DNA of 23,618 bases from an uncultured Clostridia bacterium (GTDB taxonomy: Bacteria > Bacillota > Clostridia > Peptostreptococcales > Anaerovoracaceae), in assembly GCA_937915045.1 (NCBI GenBank), contig CALDNM010000190.1, positions 1 through 23,618 of the forward strand, written 5' to 3'. Each line of letters starts with the position of its first letter. Position 1 is the stretch's first letter. Positions 13,762 to 22,585 of the stretch are shown in pieces. The notes beneath the pieces were generated by a model. The model was given only the letters and a program-made list of their open reading frames with translations, did not search any database and was not told the origin of the DNA. The position numbers and the translations under genes are program-made.

Positions 13762-14784
13762 ATGGAAAACGATTTAAACAAGATACTCGAAGAAGCGAAA
13801 GCGCAGCTCGCGAAAGCCGCGACACGCGCTGAGACCAATGAGGTCAGGATAAAATATCTGGGCAAAAAAGGTGAGCTCACAAGCGTCCTTAAATCCATGG
13901 GAAAACTCGCTCCTGAAGAAAGAAAAGAACTCGGCAAGGCTGCCAATGTGGCAAAATCAAAAGTCGAGGAAATGATAAATGATAAATTCAGACAGGTCAA
14001 AGAAGCCGAAAAAGCGGCACAGTTCAAGCTCGAGAAGATCGATGTCACTGAGCCGGGAAAGCCTGTCACAGTAGGAACAAAGCATCCTCTGGCTATAGTC
14101 GAGGATGAGATCGTCAGGATATTCCAGTCGATGGGATTCTCAGTATATGAGGGCCCTGAAGTAGAGACAGTATTTTACAACTTCGACTCACTCAACACGC
14201 CTGATGACCATCCGAGCAGAGATCTTTCCGATACGTTCTACGTGTCGGATGACATCCTCCTCCGCACACAGACATCACCATGCGAGACGAGGGCACTCCT
14301 TTCGAAGGACATCCCGTTCAAGATAGTAGTGCCGGGAAGGTGCTTCAGAAGAGACACACCGGACGCAACGCATTCACCGATGTTCCATCAGGTCGAAGGT
14401 ATGGTAGTAGACGAGGGGATCACTCTCGCGGACCTCAAGGGAACACTCGACGAGTTCGCTAAGCAGATGTTCGGACCTGACACAAGAACAAAATTCAGAC
14501 CTCATTACTTCCCGTTCACTGAGCCGAGCGCGGAAGTAGATGTCAGCTGCTTCAAGTGCGGCGGCAAAGGATGCAATGTCTGCAAGGGAAGCGGCTGGAT
14601 AGAAATACTGGGATGCGGGGAAACACACCCTAACGTACTCAAAGTCGGAAACATAGACACCGAGAAATACACGGCGTTCGCGTTCGGCATGGGTATCGAA
14701 AGAGTAGCGATGCTGAAGTACGGCATCGATGATATCCGTCTTCTTTACGAGGATGATATGCGTTTCATCAACCAGTTCAAATAG
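13762..14784 (+). CDS. pheS: Phenylalanyl-tRNA synthetase alpha subunit PheS
   Basis: PheS is the catalytic subunit of the (alpha-beta)2 class II synthetase that charges tRNA-Phe. The 340 residues have an N-terminal coiled-coil arm (about 1-90, which contacts tRNA) and the catalytic core with class II motif 2 around GRCFRRDTPDATHSPMFHQ (192-210). FRPHYFPFTEPSAEVDV (245-261) follows, then a four-cysteine knuckle (C263, C266, C271, C274) found in many bacterial PheS, and motif 3 at FGMGIERVAMLKYG (308-321). It starts one base after the methyltransferase stop, so coupled translation is likely. I see no T-box leader, unlike B. subtilis pheST. Confidence 0.97.
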   Translation: MENDLNKILEEAKAQLAKAATRAETNEVRIKYLGKKGELTSVLKSMGKLAPEERKELGKAANVAKSKVEEMINDKFRQVKEAEKAAQFKLEKIDVTEPGKPVTVGTKHPLAIVEDEIVRIFQSMGFSVYEGPEVETVFYNFDSLNTPDDHPSRDLSDTFYVSDDILLRTQTSPCETRALLSKDIPFKIVVPGRCFRRDTPDATHSPMFHQVEGMVVDEGITLADLKGTLDEFAKQMFGPDTRTKFRPHYFPFTEPSAEVDVSCFKCGGKGCNVCKGSGWIEILGCGETHPNVLKVGNIDTEKYTAFAFGMGIERVAMLKYGIDDIRLLYEDDMRFINQFK

Positions 14785-14795
14785 GAGGAAATACA

Positions 14796-17396
14796 ATGTT
14801 AGTACCAATAGAATGGCTCAATGATTATACAAAAATGGATAAATCGACTCAGGAATTCGCCGACAGGATGACTATGTCCGGGACGAACCTCGAGGTCATA
14901 AATTTTTATAATAAAGTAATGGATAAAGTAGTTGTCGGCAAGATCGAAAGTGTCGATACTCATCCGGCAGCGGATCATCTCGTTGTCTGCAAAGTAGATG
15001 TCGGCAGGGAGGGCCCTGTGACAGTCGTCACCGGAGCCCCTAATATCGTGAAAGGAAAATCAGAAGGCCTCATGGTCCCTATAGTCCTTTCAGGAGGCAC
15101 AGTGCCGGGGCCTATGCACGGTCAGCCGGATACCGGAGCACCTGTAAAGATAGAAGCAGGCGATATGAGAGGAGTACTGTCTGAAGCGGTCATGCTTTCG
15201 TGCAGCGAACTCGGATATGACGATAAAGTCGTTCCGTATTCAAGTCATGAAGGTATATGGATACTGCCTGAAGATCTGGATCTTGAACCTGGACAGGACC
15301 TTGAAGAAGCTATGGATCTTAAGCAGGACGTAGTGGATTTCGAGATCACGCCGATAAGGCCTGACTGTCTCTGTATGGTCGGTATCGCGAGAGAATCAGC
15401 GGCGACGTTCGATGAAAAACTGAACTACCCTGACACGAAAATAGAAAAAGAAGACAGCGACAAGAGTTCGGATCATATAAGCGTCGAGATCAAAGATCCT
15501 GATCTCTGCCCGAGATACTGCGCGAGGATAGTGAAGGACATCAAGATCGGAGAGAGCCCGTGGTGGATCCAGAAGAGACTGATGCTGGGCGGCATGAGAC
15601 CTATAAACAACATAGTCGACCTGACGAACTTCGTCATGCTCGAATACGGCCAGCCGATGCACGCGTTCGATCTCAGGACTATAGAAGATAATAAGATCGT
15701 TGTAGAAAGAGCCGCGAATGGAGAGAAGTTCACGACACTCGACGGTCAGGAGAGGGAACTCGACGATACGATGCTCCTGATAAAGGATGGAAAGAAAGGC
15801 TCAGCACTCGCCGGGATCATGGGCGGACTGCAGTCTGAGATAACAGAAGACACGACTACTATACTTGTAGAGTCGGCAACATTCAACGGTGAGAACATAA
15901 GACACACCGGGAAGAAGCTCGGCCTCAGGACAGAAGCTCAGATCAGATTCGAGAAGAGCCTTGACCCTAACCAGTGCAGAGACGCGGCGGACAGATTCTG
16001 CAGACTCGTCGAGATGCTCGGCATAGGCACAGTATGTGAAGGCGCTGTAGATGTATATCCATCGGAAAAGAAACCGGTAGAGACAGACGTCAGAGTAAGC
16101 AGAGTGAACAAGATACTTGGTATCGAGATATCAAGAGAAGAGATGGTCGGATATCTCAATAAACTGGAGATAGAAGTCGGAGGCGAGGGCGATGTCATGA
16201 AATGCAAGTCGCCTACAATAAGGAACGACCTCACTATAGAAGAAGATTATGTAGAGGAAGTCGGCAGGATGTATGGATTCGACCGCATCCCTATGACACT
16301 TCCGAGAAACAGTGTACCGGCGGAGACTCCAAAGGACCGTCTCATGAGAAATGTCGCCAGAGACAATCTCTGCGCTATGGGATTCAATGAGATAGAGACA
16401 TATTCGTTCGTAGATCCGGCAGGGCTAGACAAAGTCAGGATCCCTGAAGATTCATGGGAACGCAATTTCGTAAAGATCAAGAATCCTCTCGGGGACGAGA
16501 CTTCAGTTATGAGGACTATCCTCACACCGAATATGATGGATGTCCTTGGCAGGAACTATTCAAGATCGGTCGAGGATGTAAAATGCTATGAAATAGGCAA
16601 TACTTTTATTCCTACAGACAATGGCGAAAAGGATCTGCCTTCAGAGCAGTATTCGCTGTGCATAGGTATGTACGGAGACGGAGCGGATTTCTTCGCGCTC
16701 AAGGGAGTAGTAGAAGAACTTCTTTCCAAGTTCGGGATCACTGATCTCACGTTCGAAGCGGAAAGCGAATACGGGATATACCATCCAGGAAGATGCGCGA
16801 GGATAGTCGCGGGCGAGGGCCGTGAGAAGGATCCGGAGTCAAGCGAACGCATGAGCGAGCTGTCTGAAAAACTGCAGAATAAAAAAGCTGAAGAAGTCGG
16901 GCAGGAAGATATAAATATGATGACAGAGATGATCAGGATGATGGCTGATAATATGAAAAAAGAGCCATGTGAACTGGGCATCATGGGAGAGATACATCCT
17001 GACGTAGCAGCTAATTACGGGATCGACGGAAGAGTATACGTATGCGAGATCATGTTCAATCTGGTCATGCAGATCGCCGATACGGAGATCTTATACAAAC
17101 CGCTTCCTATATATCCGGCAACGTCAAGAGACATCGCTGTTGTAGTCGATGAAGAGTTAGAAGTAGGAAATATAGAAGAAGCTGTAAGAAAAGCCGGCGG
17201 AGAAATTCTTGAAGACGTGAAACTGTTCGATATCTACAGAGGAGAACAGGTGGATGAAGGCAAGAAGAGCGCGGCGTTCACTCTGACTTACAGAGACAAG
17301 AACAAAACACTTACTGACGAAGAAACGAACGAGGTACACAATAAAGTCCTCGCGAGCCTCAAGAAGAAGTTCAACGCTGTTCTGAGAGAAGAATAG
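14796..17396 (+). CDS. pheT: Phenylalanyl-tRNA synthetase beta subunit PheT, with an insertion
   Basis: PheT binds tRNA-Phe, forms the interface with PheS and carries the editing domain. Domains in order: EMAP-like tRNA-binding domain (about 40-155, GKIESVDTHPAADHLVVCKV), B3/B4 editing region (about 215-390, ending in GLRTEAQIRFEKSLDP), B5 (about 425-498, EDYVEEVGRMYGFDRIP), a catalytic-like core (about 505-765) and the C-terminal anticodon-binding FDX-ACB domain (about 770-864). At 866 residues it is longer than the roughly 800 of relatives. The excess is mainly a charged, Met-rich stretch at about 673-725, between HPGRCARIVA and LGIMGEIHP, where B. subtilis PheT has only a few residues. A perfect AGGAGG precedes ATG 14796, 11 bases after pheS. 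Confidence 0.97.
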   Translation: MLVPIEWLNDYTKMDKSTQEFADRMTMSGTNLEVINFYNKVMDKVVVGKIESVDTHPAADHLVVCKVDVGREGPVTVVTGAPNIVKGKSEGLMVPIVLSGGTVPGPMHGQPDTGAPVKIEAGDMRGVLSEAVMLSCSELGYDDKVVPYSSHEGIWILPEDLDLEPGQDLEEAMDLKQDVVDFEITPIRPDCLCMVGIARESAATFDEKLNYPDTKIEKEDSDKSSDHISVEIKDPDLCPRYCARIVKDIKIGESPWWIQKRLMLGGMRPINNIVDLTNFVMLEYGQPMHAFDLRTIEDNKIVVERAANGEKFTTLDGQERELDDTMLLIKDGKKGSALAGIMGGLQSEITEDTTTILVESATFNGENIRHTGKKLGLRTEAQIRFEKSLDPNQCRDAADRFCRLVEMLGIGTVCEGAVDVYPSEKKPVETDVRVSRVNKILGIEISREEMVGYLNKLEIEVGGEGDVMKCKSPTIRNDLTIEEDYVEEVGRMYGFDRIPMTLPRNSVPAETPKDRLMRNVARDNLCAMGFNEIETYSFVDPAGLDKVRIPEDSWERNFVKIKNPLGDETSVMRTILTPNMMDVLGRNYSRSVEDVKCYEIGNTFIPTDNGEKDLPSEQYSLCIGMYGDGADFFALKGVVEELLSKFGITDLTFEAESEYGIYHPGRCARIVAGEGREKDPESSERMSELSEKLQNKKAEEVGQEDINMMTEMIRMMADNMKKEPCELGIMGEIHPDVAANYGIDGRVYVCEIMFNLVMQIADTEILYKPLPIYPATSRDIAVVVDEELEVGNIEEAVRKAGGEILEDVKLFDIYRGEQVDEGKKSAAFTLTYRDKNKTLTDEETNEVHNKVLASLKKKFNAVLREE

Positions 17397-17407
17397 GAGG
17401 AAGACCT

Positions 17408-18034
17408 ATGGGAAACAAAGTTACTGTTACGATCTACGGCAAGGAATACACTATCGCGGGCGAAGAACCGCGCGAGGAGATCATTAAACTGGCTGCTCAT
17501 GTGGATGACAAGATGCAGGAGATAGCGGACAGCTGCGCCGTCGGAGCTATGTCTTCGATAGCGGTGCTGGCGGCCGTCAATATCTGTGATGAGTACTTTG
17601 GCCTGAAGGCAAAACTGGATTCACTTGAAAAAATGAATTCAAAGCTCGATGACGACAATCAGAAATATATCCAGCTTTGGGAAGAGGCCAAGAAAAGTTT
17701 TTCGGACCAGAAGGAGCAGGGGCAGAGAGATATATCAAACCTGAGAGAGGAGACCAGAAAAGAGGTCGAGGAGATCAGGGCACAGAAGGATCAGCTGCTC
17801 GGAAGGCTCAATGGCAAAGACAAAGAACTTGAGGAACTCATACGTCGTCAGCAGGATATGAAGGCTGAGATCGAAAAAGGATCGAAGGAAGCTGTCGCCG
17901 AGACTGAGCAGAAGTACAAAGATATGGAGAACAATTATTTCGATCTCCAGATGGAAAATACTCAGCTCAAGAGCGAGCTTGAAAAAATGAAGAACGATAT
18001 GGAATGGGAAAGAAATGAACGCGAAAGCCGTTAA
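17408..18034 (+). CDS. zapA: ZapA-type cell division protein with long coiled-coil extension
   Basis: ZapA binds FtsZ and promotes bundling of Z-ring filaments. Residues 1-70 match the small ZapA fold (VTVTIYGKEYTIAG at 5-18, then a helix with the AAVNICDEYF segment at 55-64). From about 66 to 208 the protein is an almost uninterrupted, highly charged helix with heptad-like hydrophobic spacing, so a long coiled coil is expected. Typical ZapA is about 85-110 residues; this one is 208. Position between pheT and mutS2 is the Bacillota location of zapA. AGGAGGAAG is 4 bases before the ATG, and the 3' end overlaps mutS2 by 20 bases. What the extension binds cannot be inferred. Confidence 0.85.
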   Translation: MGNKVTVTIYGKEYTIAGEEPREEIIKLAAHVDDKMQEIADSCAVGAMSSIAVLAAVNICDEYFGLKAKLDSLEKMNSKLDDDNQKYIQLWEEAKKSFSDQKEQGQRDISNLREETRKEVEEIRAQKDQLLGRLNGKDKELEELIRRQQDMKAEIEKGSKEAVAETEQKYKDMENNYFDLQMENTQLKSELEKMKNDMEWERNERESR

Positions 18035-20390
18035 AGTCCTTGAATACAAAAAAATAATCAAAATGTTGAGCGATCAGGCAGGCTCGGAAATGACTCGTGA
18101 AGTCATCTCCGGGCTTCAGCCTTTTAACGACATCAGAGATGTCAGGGACGCTGTCGACGAGACGACGGAAGCTGTCGACCTCATAACACATAAGGGGCCG
18201 CTGCCGCTGGGAAACTTTTACGACATAAAACCGTTCCTGGATTTCGCGAACAAGGGAGGGTCTCTTAATATGGGGCAGCTCCTGAAGGTTTACTATAACC
18301 TTTCTGTAGCTCGGAGCACGGTCACTTTCATGAAGAGTGATCTGCCGCCGCTTCCGATACTGGAGAGTATGACGGAAGTGCTCGCGGTCTTCACGGATCT
18401 TGAAGAAGATATCGACAGATGTATTTTGTCGGAAGACGAGATGGCGGACAACGCCAGCAGCGCTCTTAGGGATATAAGGCGCGGCATACAGCGTCAGAAT
18501 GAGGCGATAAAGATCAGGATGGATCATATCGTCAACAGCGAGAACAACAGGAGCATGCTCCAGGACTCGATAGTGACGATGAGAGACGGGAGATACGTGA
18601 TACCGGTGAAGGCCGAGCATAAGTCGAAATTCCCGGGCATCGTGCATGATCAGTCGCAGACCGGGGCAACGATATTTATAGAGCCGCAGGTGATAGTCGA
18701 TTTGAACAACGATCTCAAGGAACTTGAGATAGCTGAAAAGAAAGAGGTCGACAGGATACTCGCGGAGCTCTCTTCACGCGTAGCTGAGCATTACGCGGGG
18801 CTCAAAAATAACCAGGCGCTGCTTGTGCAGCTGGACCTGATAATGGCCAAAGGAAAACTTGCTTCTGTTCAGCAGGCCGAAGTGCCTGACATATCGGATC
18901 AGGGTGAGCTCGATCTGAAACTCGCGAGGCATCCTCTGATAGATCCAAAGAAAGTCGTTCCGATAAATGTATCGTGCGGCAAGGATTACAAGGCTCTTAT
19001 CATAACGGGGCCGAACACAGGAGGCAAGACCGTCACGCTCAAAACTGTCGGGCTTCTCTGCATGATGGCTCAGACGGGTCTGCATATACCGGCATCGTCA
19101 GGAAGCAGGATCCCTGTTTTCGAGGATTTCTTCGCGGATATCGGAGATGAGCAGAGTATAGAGCAGAGTCTTTCTACGTTCAGTTCTCACATGACGAATA
19201 TCGTGGATATAGTCGAGAACGCGAATGACAAGTCTCTCGTCCTCATAGACGAGCTTGGCGCCGGCACAGACCCAACAGAGGGTGCGGCGATAGCGATATC
19301 GGTACTTGAAGATCTCATCGCGAAAAACGCGACGATCTTCGCGACTACACATTACAACGAACTTAAAAAATTCGCATTGTCCACGAACGGCGCGGAAAAC
19401 GCGTCGATGGAATTTGACATAGAAACGCTTTCACCTACTTACCGTCTGTCAATAGGACTTCCGGGCAAGTCGAACGCTTTCGAGATATCGGAAAAACTTG
19501 GCCTTCCGGGCCGGATAATCGAAAGGTCGAGGGACCTTATGGAGTCGGGCGACATCGAATTCGAAGATGTGATATCATCTATTGACAAAGACAGGAAGCT
19601 CGCGGAAGATGAGCGCGATGAAGCCATACGGCTGAATATCGCGATGAAAAAAGAGCAGGCCGAATGGAAGAAAAAACAGGCAGACCTCGAGAAGAAAAAT
19701 GAGAATATCCTGAATGACGCGAAGCGCCAGGCAAGGTCGATAATATCGGAGGCCAAGGAAGTGTCGAAGGAGGTCCAGGAGGATCTGCGGGAACTTTCCA
19801 AGATAGAAAGTCTCGGTGAGAGGAACAAGAGATTCGATTCTGACAGGAAGAAGATAAAGGACGCTGCCGGGAGATATCGCGAGAAGTTCATAAAAGAAGT
19901 GAACGACGCTCCGGTGAGCGTGAGTGATATAAAGATCGGGGATCGCGTGAAAGTGTTAACCCTGGATCAGAACGGCGAGATAATCGCTCTTCCGGATGAA
20001 AAGGAGAGGGTGCTCGTGCAGGTCGGCGCGATCAAGGTACGCGTCGATGTGGACGACCTGAAGCTCATACTCGAGGGGAAAGAAGCAAGAAAGAGACATG
20101 CTTCCGCGACATATGGCGGCATGTACAGGATAAAATCGAAAACTGTGCCCGTCCAGATAGATGTCAGAGGACAGAATCTGGATGAGGCTGTAGATAATGT
20201 AAGCAAGTATCTCGATGATGTTTCGATGTCGGGACTCGAAAAAGTCACGATCATACACGGGCGTGGAGAAGGCGTGCTGAAAAAAGGGATACATGACTAT
20301 CTCAGGACAAACAGATCCGTGGCCGGAGCCCGAAAGGGAAGTTACAATGAAGGCGGCGACGGTGTCACGATAGTGACGATGAAGAAATAG
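18015..20390 (+). CDS. mutS2: MutS2: ATPase and Smr endonuclease-like protein
   Basis: MutS2 proteins are linked to suppression of homologous recombination and, in B. subtilis, to rescue of collided ribosomes; the role here is not shown. The 791 residues contain a core/clamp region (about 1-300), a MutS-type ATPase with Walker A GPNTGGKT (332-339) and Walker B LVLIDELGAGTDP (408-420, D412-E413), a long charged helical segment (about 520-630), a small beta-rich linker region (about 635-685), and a C-terminal Smr domain (about 712-791) with IDVRGQ (715-720) and HGRGEG (748-753). The mismatch-recognition domain of MutS is absent, as expected. ATG 18015 lies inside zapA, preceded by GGGAAAG. Confidence 0.97.
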   Translation: MNAKAVKVLEYKKIIKMLSDQAGSEMTREVISGLQPFNDIRDVRDAVDETTEAVDLITHKGPLPLGNFYDIKPFLDFANKGGSLNMGQLLKVYYNLSVARSTVTFMKSDLPPLPILESMTEVLAVFTDLEEDIDRCILSEDEMADNASSALRDIRRGIQRQNEAIKIRMDHIVNSENNRSMLQDSIVTMRDGRYVIPVKAEHKSKFPGIVHDQSQTGATIFIEPQVIVDLNNDLKELEIAEKKEVDRILAELSSRVAEHYAGLKNNQALLVQLDLIMAKGKLASVQQAEVPDISDQGELDLKLARHPLIDPKKVVPINVSCGKDYKALIITGPNTGGKTVTLKTVGLLCMMAQTGLHIPASSGSRIPVFEDFFADIGDEQSIEQSLSTFSSHMTNIVDIVENANDKSLVLIDELGAGTDPTEGAAIAISVLEDLIAKNATIFATTHYNELKKFALSTNGAENASMEFDIETLSPTYRLSIGLPGKSNAFEISEKLGLPGRIIERSRDLMESGDIEFEDVISSIDKDRKLAEDERDEAIRLNIAMKKEQAEWKKKQADLEKKNENILNDAKRQARSIISEAKEVSKEVQEDLRELSKIESLGERNKRFDSDRKKIKDAAGRYREKFIKEVNDAPVSVSDIKIGDRVKVLTLDQNGEIIALPDEKERVLVQVGAIKVRVDVDDLKLILEGKEARKRHASATYGGMYRIKSKTVPVQIDVRGQNLDEAVDNVSKYLDDVSMSGLEKVTIIHGRGEGVLKKGIHDYLRTNRSVAGARKGSYNEGGDGVTIVTMKK

Positions 20391-20415
20391 AATACTTGCG
20401 AAAGAAGGTAATTAT

Positions 20416-20856
20416 ATGTATATTATAAGCGCGTGTCTGCTGGGTACTAATTGTAAGTACAGCGGCGGCAGCAATGAAACAGAGTGGGTCAAGAAGTTCG
20501 CGGAAGAGCACAGCATCTGCGCGGTATGCCCGGAGACTCTTGCGGGTCTTCCGACACCGAGGGAGCCGTGTGAGCGTAAAGACGGAAAAGTCGTAAGCGA
20601 GACAGGCATCGATCTGACAGAAGAGTTCGAAGCCGGAGCTGAAAGCGCGTATCAGGTCGCGATGGATGAAGCGGAAGTCCGCGAAGAAAAGATCGAAGGC
20701 GCAATACTCAAGGCGAAAAGCCCGAGCTGCGGCGCGGGAAAGATCTATGACGGTACTTTCTCGCATACTGTCATCTCAGGAGACGGATGTTTCGCGAAGA
20801 TACTGAATGACCACGGAATAAGGATAATAACCGACGAGGAGAGCATCGATGATTGA
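20416..20856 (+). CDS. DUF523 family protein (TudS-like iron-sulfur desulfurase candidate)
   Basis: This 146-residue protein belongs to DUF523 (YbbK family). It has the hallmarks ISACLLGTNCKYSGG (4-18), VCPETLAGLPTPREPCE (37-53) and LKAKSPSCGAGKIYDGTF (98-115). Some family members are characterised as TudS, a thiouracil desulfurase with a [4Fe-4S] cluster held by three cysteines; C13, C52 and C105, or C7 in place of one of these, are candidate ligands here, with C35, C38 and C125 also present. Whether this protein acts on free thiobases or something else is open. ATG 20416 follows GAAGG, 25 bases after mutS2. The 3' end overlaps argS by 8 bases, so it is co-translated with a tRNA synthetase. 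Confidence 0.88.
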   Translation: MYIISACLLGTNCKYSGGSNETEWVKKFAEEHSICAVCPETLAGLPTPREPCERKDGKVVSETGIDLTEEFEAGAESAYQVAMDEAEVREEKIEGAILKAKSPSCGAGKIYDGTFSHTVISGDGCFAKILNDHGIRIITDEESIDD

Positions 20857-22579
20857 TTACAAGGAGAAGATCGCTGATATCATAGCGGAAGCGGCAGAAG
20901 GCCTCAGCGCTGATGAGATCGCGGGATCGATAGAAGTACCGACTGATGAAAAGATGGGAGACTACGCTTTTCCGTGCTTCAGACTGGCGAAAGAATACCA
21001 CAAGGCACCGCCTCTCATAGCACAGGATATCGCGGAGAAGATATCTTCAGATGGCATCTTTGAGAAAGTCGAGAGCGTGAACGCTTATGTGAATATGTTC
21101 ATTTCAAGAGAAATGTTCGTGAGCGATCTCGTGCGCGACGTGAACGAAAAAGGAACTGATTACGCGAAGAGCGATATGGGAAAAGGCAAGACTGTAATAG
21201 TCGAGTTCAGTTCCCCGAACATCGCGAAGCCGTTCCATATCGGGCACATCAGAAGTACTGTCATCGGTAATTCTCTTTATAAGATATATGACAGCCTTGG
21301 TTACAAGACTGTACGTATAAACCATCTTGGGGACTACGGGACGCAGTTCGGAAAGATGATATGCGCTTATCGTCACTGGGGAAACGAAGAGGACGTGAAG
21401 CGTGAACCAATAAAAACATTACTTGGATACTATACGAGGTTCCATAAAGAAGCGGAGAAGGATCCCGCTCTCGAGCAGGAAGCGCGTGATACATTCACGA
21501 AGCTGGAACACGGTGAAAAAGAAGAAGTCGAGATCTGGAAGTGGTTCAGAGAAGAATCACTGAAGGAATTTGAGAAAGTTTACAAGATGCTCGGTATAGA
21601 ATTCGATTCATACACGGGCGAGAGTTTCTATTCAGATAAGATGCCGGCAGTAGTCGACGAGCTGAAAGAAAAGGGACTTCTCGAAGAATCACAGGGCGCG
21701 GAGATAGTCGACCTTGAGAAATATGGCCTCACTCCGGCGCTCATTACAAAATCGGATGGATCGTCACTCTATATCACGAGAGATATCGCGGCGGCCCTTT
21801 ATCGCAAAAAGACTTATGATTTCGATAAATGCATCTACGTAGTAGCGTCGCAGCAGAACCTGCACTTCAAGCAGTGGTTCAAGATAGTCGAACTCATGGG
21901 ATATGACTGGGCGAAGGACTGCGTGCATGTGCCATTCGGAATGGTCAGCATGGAGGAGAATGGCGAGGTCGTGACTCTTTCGACGCGTGAAGGAAGAGTG
22001 GTATTCCTGGAGGATGTGCTGAACCAGGCTGTCGAGAAGACAAAAGAGATCATCGTGGAGAAAAATGTCGTCACTGACAATGTCGAAGAAACGGCGAACC
22101 AGGTCGGTATCGGCGCGGTGATATTCCAGGAACTTTCGAACAACAGGATAAAGGACTATGTTTTCAAATGGGACAAGGTACTCAACTTTGACGGTGAGAC
22201 AGGACCATATGTACAGTACACTTACGCGAGAGCTGAGAGCGTGCTGCGCAAGGCCGGAAGGGAAGCCGTTTCAAAAGCAATGGAAAGCGATGGCCTCGCT
22301 GCGAAATACATATCGAGAGATTCAGGGTATGAACTCGCGAAGCTGATATACAGTCTGCCTGATGTCGTAGTCGACGCGGCAGCGAAATACGAGCCGTCGA
22401 TAGTCACGAGACATCTTACAGATATAGCTCAGGCGTTCAATAAGTTCTATCACGATGAATATATCCTTGTTGATAATGAGGAAGAGAAGACTGCCAAACT
22501 GGCACTCGTGCTCGCTTCTAGGACCGCGATAAAGAACTGCCTCGGATTGCTGGGGATGGAAGCCCCGGAAAGGATGTAA
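20849..22579 (+). CDS. argS: Arginyl-tRNA synthetase ArgS
   Basis: ArgS is a class I synthetase that charges tRNA-Arg. The 576 residues have the N-terminal Add1 domain (about 1-95) typical of ArgS and the catalytic Rossmann fold with VEFSSPNIAKPFHIGHIRST (HIGH at 130-133). GDYGTQFGKM (161-170) follows, and the KMSKS-equivalent region lies near LSTREGRVVFLEDVL (377-391), where ArgS proteins usually lack the canonical lysine motif. A C-terminal DALR anticodon-binding domain (about 450-576) contains YVQYTYARAESVLR. ATG 20849 is inside the DUF523 gene, with GAGGAG 8 bases upstream. Length and order fit the family. Confidence 0.97.
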   Translation: MIDYKEKIADIIAEAAEGLSADEIAGSIEVPTDEKMGDYAFPCFRLAKEYHKAPPLIAQDIAEKISSDGIFEKVESVNAYVNMFISREMFVSDLVRDVNEKGTDYAKSDMGKGKTVIVEFSSPNIAKPFHIGHIRSTVIGNSLYKIYDSLGYKTVRINHLGDYGTQFGKMICAYRHWGNEEDVKREPIKTLLGYYTRFHKEAEKDPALEQEARDTFTKLEHGEKEEVEIWKWFREESLKEFEKVYKMLGIEFDSYTGESFYSDKMPAVVDELKEKGLLEESQGAEIVDLEKYGLTPALITKSDGSSLYITRDIAAALYRKKTYDFDKCIYVVASQQNLHFKQWFKIVELMGYDWAKDCVHVPFGMVSMEENGEVVTLSTREGRVVFLEDVLNQAVEKTKEIIVEKNVVTDNVEETANQVGIGAVIFQELSNNRIKDYVFKWDKVLNFDGETGPYVQYTYARAESVLRKAGREAVSKAMESDGLAAKYISRDSGYELAKLIYSLPDVVVDAAAKYEPSIVTRHLTDIAQAFNKFYHDEYILVDNEEEKTAKLALVLASRTAIKNCLGLLGMEAPERM

Positions 22580-22585
22580 CGACGC

